Part shown: positions 57,360 to 64,000 of the stretch, one piece after another
How positions within the stretch are numbered: position 1 is the first letter of the stretch
Layout: each line of letters starts with the position of its first letter
Assembly: GCA_028690445.1 (NCBI GenBank)
Contig: JAQVBE010000004.1
Span: forward strand, 1 to 64,000
DNA length: 64,000 nucleotides
Direction: 5' to 3'
Source: Aliarcobacter sp.
GTDB lineage: Bacteria; Campylobacterota; Campylobacteria; Campylobacterales; Arcobacteraceae
The notes under the pieces: model-generated
Databases searched by the model: none
What the model saw: only the letters and a program-made list of their open reading frames with translations
What the model was told of the DNA's origin: nothing
Position numbers and translations under genes: made by a program

Positions 57360-58001
57360 ATGCAAAAAATATTAATAATATCTTTTGTTCTAATTTCTTT
57401 TTTCTCTTTATTCTCAACCGCTTCAAAAACTTTTAATATTCAAGAACATCAATTAAAATCCATTGAAAATAAATATGGTATTCAAGCAAGAACTAGAGTC
57501 GAAGAATGGGATGCTATGATCGAATCTTCGAAAGATGAGAATACTCTAAATAAAATCAAAAATGTAAATGATTTTTTTAATAAAATTCCCTATAAAACAG
57601 ATTTAAGTAATTGGGGTGTAAAGGATTATTGGGCAACACCTTTTGAGTTTATGGGAATTGGTGCTGGAGATTGTGAAGATTATGCAATTGCAAAATATTT
57701 TTCTTTAATTAAATTAGGAATTCCTGATGAAAAACTAAGAATTACTTATGTATCTTACAAAAAAGCAAATAGCAAATTTGAACAAGCTCACATGGTTTTA
57801 ACTTATTATCATAAAGTAGGAGTTGAACCCGTAGTTTTAGATAATATTGATAAAACTTTACAAGTTGCATCAAAAAGAACAGATTTAAAACCAGTTTATA
57901 GTTTTAATGCTTCTGGATTATGGCAAGCAAAAACAAAAGGTGAAGCAAGAGTTGGAAATAATGAACTTAAGTCTTGGAAAGATTTAATGAGTAGATTTTA
58001 A
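57360..58001 (+). CDS. lapG: LapG-like periplasmic cysteine protease
   Basis: A 213-residue bacterial transglutaminase-like cysteine peptidase. A signal peptide (about 1-20) sends it to the periplasm. The triad is visible: Cys in Gly-Ala-Gly-Asp-Cys-Glu-Asp-Tyr near 104, His in Ala-His-Met-Val near 142, and Asp in Leu-Asp-Asn-Ile near 160. In Pseudomonas LapG cleaves the adhesin LapA to release cells from biofilm. It is followed 14 bases later by lapD, the partner that inhibits it. No LapA-type adhesin gene is in the window. Confidence 0.88.
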   Translation: MQKILIISFVLISFFSLFSTASKTFNIQEHQLKSIENKYGIQARTRVEEWDAMIESSKDENTLNKIKNVNDFFNKIPYKTDLSNWGVKDYWATPFEFMGIGAGDCEDYAIAKYFSLIKLGIPDEKLRITYVSYKKANSKFEQAHMVLTYYHKVGVEPVVLDNIDKTLQVASKRTDLKPVYSFNASGLWQAKTKGEARVGNNELKSWKDLMSRF

Positions 58002-58015
58002 AAAAGGAATACAAA

Positions 58016-60238
58016 ATGTCTTTATCTAAACAGTTATATATAATCATATCAATAATATTTTTTATGATTTTTACAGGTAATTTTATCATTAGCGTTAAAA
58101 ATACTAAAGAATATTTAAAAACGGAGTCTATAACAAAAGCTCAAGATACTGCAACTTTATTGGGAATGAGTTTAAAAAATCTTCTAAAAGATAAAACTAA
58201 TCCTGAGATTGAATCCATAATAAATGCTATTGCAAATAGAGGTTTTTATAAAGAAATTAGATTAGAAGATTCATATTTTTCTATAAAAGATAGCGATTTG
58301 ATAAAAAATACAAAAGATTTAAGCGTTGGTAAATGGCAAATTTCTAATTTAAGTATTGACGAAAAAAGTGGAAATATTGAAGAATTGACTTCTGTTTTAA
58401 GTATGGAAAATGAACTTAATGCTCTTGAAAATTTAAATACGGAAAATAATGAAAATCAAACACAAAATAGTGAATTAGAAAATAATTATATTTTTACACC
58501 AAATGAAAAATTTAAAAACAATAAAAATATAGATATCTCTTTTATTGCAAAAAATATAAATGGCGAACAGGTCAATGCAAAAGCAACTCTAACATTAAAT
58601 AAAACTTTAGTTCAAGTTACAAGAGAAATAAAATTTGATTATATCCCACAATGGTTTATTAATTTAATCCCAATAGAATTAGAAGAACAAGCAAGTGAAA
58701 TAAGTAATGGTTGGCAAACAAGTGCAATTATTTATGTAAGTGCAAATCCAGGTGATGCTTATGCCAAACTTTATGAACAAGCAAAGAGTGCTAGTATTTA
58801 TGCAATTATCGCATTTATTATTTCTATTGTAATCTTATTCATTTTTGTTCAATATATTTTAAAACCATTAAAAAATCTAGAAAAACTTGCAAAGAATATA
58901 GCAAGTGGAAAATTTGGAATAATAAAACACCTTCCTTGGACAACAGAAATAAAAGCAGTCGCAATTGCTTTTAATGATATGTCAACAAAAATAGAAGCAA
59001 TCATAAATAGATTAAATAATACTCTTGAAAATTTAAGTAAAAAATTATCAACAGATGATTTAACAGCACTTTGTTTAAAACAAAATTTTGAAACTGATAT
59101 GAAACATATGTTTATAAATAAATCAACTGGTTATATTTTTGTAATAAAAATCACTGATTTAGCCTCTTTTGCAAAAACTCATACGACAAGCGAAGTAAAT
59201 GATTTTATTAAAAAATTTGCAAAAATTTTAAGAGCTAATAAGTATAAAAATCTAAAAACAAGTGCTTATAGATTTTTTGGTTCTGAATTTGCATTAATTG
59301 CTAAAGATTTTACATATGAAGATGCAATAGGTTTTTCGAAACAACTACAAAAAAGTTTCCAAGAGTTATCTATTGAATTTAATAAAAGAGAGATTGTACA
59401 TATTGGAGGAACACCTTTTAATCCAATTGGAACAACACCTGAAATTTTACAAAGTGCAACTCAGGCTTATGAAAAAGCTACTTTAATTGGACCAAATGAG
59501 TTTTTTATTACAGATGAAAATGAACTTTCACGAGATATAGAATCTTGGAGAAACCTAATTTCTGACATTATTGATAGCTCTAGATTTGAAGTCAATTATA
59601 TTGGAAATTCTAAAACTTTGAATCTAGATGAAAAAATTGTTATGCAAGAAGCATTTACAAATTTAAAAGATAAAGATGGAAATAATATTCCAATTGGAAC
59701 ATTTGTTTCTATTGCTGAAAAATATGAAAAAGTAGTTGACTTCGATAAAAAAGTTATTGAAAAGGTTATTCAACATATCATAATAAATAGCATTAAACAT
59801 GATATTTCTATAAACTTATCTTTAGAATCTATTAATAATACTGCATTTATTGCATGGATTAAAAATAAAATTATTGAAAATAAGACAATTGCAGCACAAC
59901 TTGTATTTTCTGCAACTGCCTATGCGGTTGCTAAAAATGTAGATAAATTTAAGTTTTTTGCAGATGAAATACATAAATGTGGAGCAAAAATAATCATAAA
60001 AAGATTTGAAACTAAATTTATACCTCTTGGTAACCTAAAAGATTTCAATCTTGATTATATTAGACTTGCAAGGGATTATACTTGTGATATTTGTAAAGAT
60101 CATTCAAAACAAAGTTTCATAGAATCAATTAGTGATTTAGCCGGTTTATTAAATATAAAAGTTCTTGCAGAAAATGTAAAAGATGATGAAGATATGGAAT
60201 TTCTAAAAAAATACAATCTATATGCAGTAAGTAGATAG
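58016..60238 (+). CDS. lapD: LapD-like c-di-GMP receptor
   Basis: A 740-residue transmembrane receptor: N-terminal membrane segment (about 8-26), periplasmic output domain (about 27-255), second membrane segment (about 256-280), HAMP (about 281-335), degenerate GGDEF (Phe-Phe-Gly-Ser-Glu-Phe) and degenerate EAL. The EAL keeps Gln-Glu-Ala-Phe and Asn, but has lost the paired Asp residues (Arg-Phe-Glu-Thr in their place), so it should bind but not degrade c-di-GMP. The periplasmic domain has a long Asn/Glu-rich insertion near residues 130-170. When c-di-GMP is bound, LapD sequesters LapG. The predicted EAL end is short. Confidence 0.88.
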   Translation: MSLSKQLYIIISIIFFMIFTGNFIISVKNTKEYLKTESITKAQDTATLLGMSLKNLLKDKTNPEIESIINAIANRGFYKEIRLEDSYFSIKDSDLIKNTKDLSVGKWQISNLSIDEKSGNIEELTSVLSMENELNALENLNTENNENQTQNSELENNYIFTPNEKFKNNKNIDISFIAKNINGEQVNAKATLTLNKTLVQVTREIKFDYIPQWFINLIPIELEEQASEISNGWQTSAIIYVSANPGDAYAKLYEQAKSASIYAIIAFIISIVILFIFVQYILKPLKNLEKLAKNIASGKFGIIKHLPWTTEIKAVAIAFNDMSTKIEAIINRLNNTLENLSKKLSTDDLTALCLKQNFETDMKHMFINKSTGYIFVIKITDLASFAKTHTTSEVNDFIKKFAKILRANKYKNLKTSAYRFFGSEFALIAKDFTYEDAIGFSKQLQKSFQELSIEFNKREIVHIGGTPFNPIGTTPEILQSATQAYEKATLIGPNEFFITDENELSRDIESWRNLISDIIDSSRFEVNYIGNSKTLNLDEKIVMQEAFTNLKDKDGNNIPIGTFVSIAEKYEKVVDFDKKVIEKVIQHIIINSIKHDISINLSLESINNTAFIAWIKNKIIENKTIAAQLVFSATAYAVAKNVDKFKFFADEIHKCGAKIIIKRFETKFIPLGNLKDFNLDYIRLARDYTCDICKDHSKQSFIESISDLAGLLNIKVLAENVKDDEDMEFLKKYNLYAVSR

Positions 60239-60257
60239 GTTAAATTGTCCTAAGAAT

Positions 60258-60288
60258 TTGTAAATCCAAGAAAGGGTTTACAAGTTTT
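60258..60288 (+). terminator. terminator after lapD
   Basis: Ten-pair stem with one wobble: 60258-60267 (TTGTAAATCC) and 60274-60283 (GGGTTTACAA), loop AAGAAA, followed by GTTTT. It lies about 20 bases past the lapD stop and touches the end of the convergent EAL gene. Confidence 0.8.
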
Positions 60289-61909
60289 ACTCTATTGCAT
60301 CATAACAAAGGGGTTTATCAAAATAATAACCTTGGCAGTAATCTATTTTTAACTCTTTTATTTTATTATAAATATCTTCATTTGAAACATACTCAGCTAC
60401 TGTTTTTACTTTGAACTCTTTTGAGAAGTTCGCAATTGTATTTACAATAATTTCTAAATCTTTTGATGTATTTATTTTTTCAATCAAAGAACCATCAATC
60501 TTAACAAAGTCAATATCAAGTAAAGTTAATAGATTAAAGTTTGAATAACCAGCACCAAAATCATCAACTCCAACAATACAGTTAAATTTTTTAATTTCAA
60601 AAATAAATTTTGAAACTTCATTAAAATCAGAAATTTCCTCTGATTCCAATATTTCAAACTCCAAGAACTCTGTATATTCTTTATTTAGTTCTAGAATTTC
60701 ATAAATAAATGCTGTTGTTTCTTCATTTGCAATATCATCAAATGAGATATTTACAGAAACTCTTTTATTTTTATTTTTTATTAATCTAAAAGCATCTTGA
60801 ATAACAATTTTTATAATATTTGGATAAAGCTTTGTTTTTTTAGCAACATTTATAAAATTATACGGAGCAATTTCAACACCCTCTTTTGTAATATATCTGA
60901 TTAATGCCTCATACTTGTGAACTTTTTGTGTTTGGGTATCTACAATAGGTTGAAAATATGCTTGAAATAAATTTTCTCTAAACCCTACTTTTAGTTGTTT
61001 TACCCATTTAATATTTTCTTCAAATGATTGTTGGATTTTAAATGATTCATTATAAATCATTATTCTTTGAAGTTTTGTTCTTGCATAATTTATTACTCTT
61101 TGAGAGTATTTAAAAGCTCTTGCTCCATCACCTTGTGCAATACCAATTGTGATATTTATATCAATTTCATCTTCATCAATAAGAAGAGATTCTTTTTCTA
61201 TTTTATCTGCAAATGCTTTACAAAGGTCATAAAACTCATTTACATCTTGATTACTTTTTCTCGAAACAATAGTAAATTTATCAGCTTCAATTCGATAAAC
61301 AATATAATCTTCATCATTAAAATATTCTTTTAGTTTATTGGCTAATTCATATAATATTGTATCGCCAATTTTTTCACCGAAAAGGTCATTTATTGTTGAA
61401 AATTCATCCACATCTAAAAGAGCCATTAAATCTATATTATTTTCATCTAAATCTTTTTTTAACTTATTCCTATTTGGTAGATTTGTTAGTTTATCTGTAT
61501 ATAAATCTTTTAGTTCATGATAAATTAAAGATTGTGACATTACTTGTAAAAGTTTTGCAATATCAATAGGTTTTAAAACATATTTATCAACACCAATATC
61601 AATAGCTTCAAGTAAATATTCCTTATTTGAAAATGCAGTTGCTACAATTATTGGAATATTTAGATTGATTTTTTTTATCTCTTTTACCATGTCCAAACCA
61701 TTTAAAATAGGCATATTAACATCAGTAATAATTAAATCAATCTCTTTTTCATATTTTTTGAAGAGTTCTAGCCCTTCTTGTCCATTTTGAGCAACATATT
61801 GCTTTTTTGTGAAGCCTTTTAGAATCTGATGTGTAACTTCTCTTAAGTCTTTTTCATCTTCTGCATATAAAATAGTTATATTTTTTAGTATTGAAATATT
61901 ATTTATCAT
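60287..61909 (-). CDS. response regulator with degenerate GGDEF and intact EAL
   Basis: A 540-residue protein: receiver (about 5-125) with Tyr-Ala-Glu-Asp-Glu, the phospho-acceptor Asp in Ile-Ile-Thr-Asp-Val-Asn-Met-Pro and Lys in Leu-Lys-Pro-Ile; a GGDEF domain whose signature is Glu-Ala-Asp-Lys-Phe, so cyclase activity is unlikely; and an EAL domain with Tyr-Glu-Ala-Leu-Ile-Arg, Asp-Asp-Phe-Gly-Ala-Gly-Tyr-Ser, Lys-Ile-Asp-Gly and Gln-Gly-Tyr-Tyr-Phe, consistent with c-di-GMP phosphodiesterase. It would lower the signal that LapD senses. The ATG at 61909 is chosen for its GGAGAG site; a TTG at 61924 is possible. Confidence 0.88.
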   Translation of the reverse strand: MINNISILKNITILYAEDEKDLREVTHQILKGFTKKQYVAQNGQEGLELFKKYEKEIDLIITDVNMPILNGLDMVKEIKKINLNIPIIVATAFSNKEYLLEAIDIGVDKYVLKPIDIAKLLQVMSQSLIYHELKDLYTDKLTNLPNRNKLKKDLDENNIDLMALLDVDEFSTINDLFGEKIGDTILYELANKLKEYFNDEDYIVYRIEADKFTIVSRKSNQDVNEFYDLCKAFADKIEKESLLIDEDEIDINITIGIAQGDGARAFKYSQRVINYARTKLQRIMIYNESFKIQQSFEENIKWVKQLKVGFRENLFQAYFQPIVDTQTQKVHKYEALIRYITKEGVEIAPYNFINVAKKTKLYPNIIKIVIQDAFRLIKNKNKRVSVNISFDDIANEETTAFIYEILELNKEYTEFLEFEILESEEISDFNEVSKFIFEIKKFNCIVGVDDFGAGYSNFNLLTLLDIDFVKIDGSLIEKINTSKDLEIIVNTIANFSKEFKVKTVAEYVSNEDIYNKIKELKIDYCQGYYFDKPLCYDAIE

Positions 61910-61999
61910 TAAGACTCTCTCCAAAATTATTAAGATATAATATCATAAATTTACATAATATATAAACAATCAAAAGTAATAATAACCGTAGGAGTTTTT

Positions 62000-64000
62000 T
62001 TGTCTAAAGTAAAGTGTAATCATTGTCATTTAGAATTTACTAAAGTGATTATGATAGAAGAAGGTGATTTAAATTTCTGTTGCAAAGGATGTCAAGGAGT
62101 TTATCATCTTCTAAAAGATGATAGATTAGATTCTTTTTATGAAAAGCTTGGAAATAAGACGATTTCACCACCATTAGAAATAGACAATGATGATTTAGAA
62201 AAATTTGATTCTAAAAATTTTCTAGATAATTATGTGAAAATAAACAAAGATGGTTTTGCTCAAATAGATTTAATTATTGAGGGAATTCATTGTGCTGCTT
62301 GTGTTTGGTTAAATGAAAAAGTTTTATACGAAACAAAAGGTATAATCGAAGCTAACATAAATTTTACTACAAATAAAGCACAAATTATTTGGGATGATGA
62401 AAAACTAAAATTATCAGAAATTATTTTAAAAATTAGAGCAATTGGATACAACGCTTACGCTTATGATTCGAGTATTGCTGATGTTCAAGCAACAAAAGCA
62501 AAAAGAGATTATTTTATTCGTATGATGGTTGCGGTAATTGCAAGTATGAATATTATGATGTTAAGTGTTGCAAAATATACTGGATTTTTTACAGGAATTT
62601 CAGATGAAGTAAAAAATATGATTCATATTGGTGAATTTTTATTATCTACCCCTGTATTATTTTATAGTGGTTGGATATTTTTTAAAGGTGCTTATTTTGG
62701 ACTAAAAAATCGTATTATTACAATGGATTTTTTAGTTGCTTTTGGTTCTACTTTAACTTATACATATTCCTTATTTATTTTATTTGGTGCAAAAGGTGAA
62801 AGTTATTTTGATTCTGTGGCGATGATTATCACCTTTGTTTTAGTTGGAAAATATTTAGAAGTTATAGGTAAAAAATCAGCAGTTGATACTTTAGATAAAA
62901 TAAAATCTAGTTTGCCTTTAGAAGCTATTGTTGTGGATGAAAATAATAATAAAAAATTGGTTGCATTAAATAGCATAAAAATAGATGATGTTATTGAAAT
63001 AAAAGCTGGTGACAAAATTCCAGTTGATGGGAAAATCATAAATGGAGAAGGCTTTTTTGATGAATCAACCCTTACTGGAGAATCTATTCCTGTTTATAAA
63101 AAAATTGGAGATATTGTTTATAGTGGAACAATAAACAGTAACTCTTTGATAAATTATAAAGTTACAAAAGATTTTAAAAATTCTACTTTTTCATCTATTG
63201 TTACACTTCTAGAGGATTCTTTAAATTCGAAACCAAAAATACAAACAAAAGCTGCTCAAATCTCAAAAGGTTTTAGTGTTACAATTTTATCATTGGCATT
63301 AATGACTTTTTTAGTTTGGTATTTTTTTGGTATTGATTTAGGATTTGATTATACAGGAACTACTCAATTTGAAAGATCATTTATAGTTGCTGTTTCTGTT
63401 GTAGTAATTGCTTGTCCTTGTGCTTTGGCACTTGCAACTCCAATGGCTAGTTTAGTTGGAATTTCTGAACTTGCAAAAAAAGGTTTACTTTTTAAAGAAG
63501 CAAAATTTATTGAATCAATGGCTGTTGCTTCAAGTGTAGTTTTTGATAAAACTGGAACTTTAACAAAAGGTGAATTAACTGTTGTAAAAGCAAGAATTAT
63601 GGATGATAATATCCATAAATTAAATCTTTTATACTCTTTATTATCAGCATCAAATCATCCCGTTAGTAAATCTATTAAAAAATATTTATCTAAAAAGTAT
63701 GAGTTAGAAGACAAAAAATTGAATAGTGTTAAAAATGTTGAAGCAAAAGGAATGAGTGCAAAATACACAAATATTGACGGAAAATCTTTTGAACTTTTGG
63801 GTGGGAATATTGATTTACTAAAACAAAATGAGATTTATTATAAGTTTGAATCAAATAAAACAGTTTATATTTTCGTAATAAATAAAAAGGTTATTGCAAC
63901 ATTTGAACTTGAAGACGAAATAAAAGATAATGCTAAAGAGTTAATATCATATTTACAAAAATGCAATATTGAAGTTACAATGCTAACAGGTGACAATGAA
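62000..64000 (+). CDS. ccoI: copper-translocating P-type ATPase, CcoI/FixI type (partial)
   Basis: The first 667 codons of a P1B-type ATPase; the end lies beyond the window. The start is TTG at 62000 after TAGGAG. The N-terminus has Cys-Asn-His-Cys-His and Phe-Cys-Cys-Lys-Gly-Cys-Gln-Gly-Val-Tyr, the Cys-rich head of CcoI/FixI proteins, then a heavy-metal domain with His-Cys-Ala-Ala-Cys (about 97-101). Membrane segments start near 175. Cys-Pro-Cys lies near 473, and the phosphorylation motif Asp-Lys-Thr-Gly-Thr-Leu-Thr near 515. It probably supplies copper for cbb3 oxidase assembly. Confidence 0.9.
   Translation, partial: MSKVKCNHCHLEFTKVIMIEEGDLNFCCKGCQGVYHLLKDDRLDSFYEKLGNKTISPPLEIDNDDLEKFDSKNFLDNYVKINKDGFAQIDLIIEGIHCAACVWLNEKVLYETKGIIEANINFTTNKAQIIWDDEKLKLSEIILKIRAIGYNAYAYDSSIADVQATKAKRDYFIRMMVAVIASMNIMMLSVAKYTGFFTGISDEVKNMIHIGEFLLSTPVLFYSGWIFFKGAYFGLKNRIITMDFLVAFGSTLTYTYSLFILFGAKGESYFDSVAMIITFVLVGKYLEVIGKKSAVDTLDKIKSSLPLEAIVVDENNNKKLVALNSIKIDDVIEIKAGDKIPVDGKIINGEGFFDESTLTGESIPVYKKIGDIVYSGTINSNSLINYKVTKDFKNSTFSSIVTLLEDSLNSKPKIQTKAAQISKGFSVTILSLALMTFLVWYFFGIDLGFDYTGTTQFERSFIVAVSVVVIACPCALALATPMASLVGISELAKKGLLFKEAKFIESMAVASSVVFDKTGTLTKGELTVVKARIMDDNIHKLNLLYSLLSASNHPVSKSIKKYLSKKYELEDKKLNSVKNVEAKGMSAKYTNIDGKSFELLGGNIDLLKQNEIYYKFESNKTVYIFVINKKVIATFELEDEIKDNAKELISYLQKCNIEVTMLTGDNE

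Noticed and set aside
62803..63039. 78-codon frame on the minus strand inside the copper ATPase
   Set aside because: Shadow of the strong + strand P-type ATPase coding sequence, no independent support.

Overview
The window is a gene-dense, very AT-rich bacterial chromosome segment. Gene content and order point to Campylobacterota, most likely the Arcobacter group (Arcobacter/Aliarcobacter). The main evidence is several gene blocks that I recall as conserved in Campylobacter or Helicobacter: pyrH-rpoZ-spoT-tyrS-NMO-amidase, rplY-pth-lptG, lon-bamD next to proC and ctsT-like pseudopilins, rdgB next to an MFS exporter, and a NIF-type nifS-nifU pair. No rRNA, tRNA, IS element, prophage or CRISPR array was recognised.

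Layout. 1-12.4 kb (+): a SPOR-domain envelope protein, trpE, pdxJ-pdxA-ATPase, then pyrH-rpoZ-spoT-tyrS-flavin oxidoreductase-amidase. 12.4-15.0 kb (-): rplY-pth-lptG-Nudix. 15.2-18.6 kb (+): folD-lepB-rpiB-33-aa membrane peptide-HD protein. 18.6-22.2 kb (-): a TonB receptor with copper-receptor features, and glpD. 22.3-28.1 kb: a small membrane protein (+), then a tightly packed minus-strand operon greA-argC-metallophosphoesterase-176-aa membrane protein-uvrB-nth. 28.1-29.7 kb (+): tcdA and cheV. 29.8-33.6 kb (-): argH, then a 12-TM oxidase-like protein, a hemerythrin and a CBS protein. 33.8-41.5 kb: divergent Fe-S assembly loci nifS-nifU (-) and sufBCDSE plus a SufT-like gene (+), sharing a 296-bp control region with repeated palindromes. 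41.7-45.8 kb: a biotin carboxylase, small membrane proteins, a DMT transporter and a decayed selO pseudogene. 45.9-49.2 kb: a REC-PAS-GGDEF protein, an XRE regulator with twin palindromes, an orphan MNT nucleotidyltransferase and a methyltransferase. 49.2-53.5 kb (-): bamD, lon, rhomboid, CPXCG protein, LMW-PTP. 53.6-57.3 kb: proC, three pseudopilin-like genes, rdgB and an MFS exporter. 57.4-61.9 kb: a lapG-lapD pair facing a REC-GGDEF-EAL regulator. 62.0-64.0 kb: a ccoI/fixI-type copper ATPase cut by the window end.

How genes work together. Several blocks are functional modules: vitamin B6 synthesis (pdxJ/pdxA), Fe-S cluster assembly by two parallel systems, c-di-GMP control of surface adhesion (LapG/LapD plus an EAL protein), DNA repair (uvrB-nth) and outer-membrane/proteostasis functions (bamD-lon). 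The most unusual signal is that two conserved genes, uvrB and the amidase, have no ATG, GTG or TTG that can start the full protein. In both, an ATC codon sits at ideal distance from a strong Shine-Dalgarno, exactly where homologues begin. A second candidate novelty is the repeated AAATAGGATAA/TTATCCTATTT palindrome between the NIF and SUF loci.
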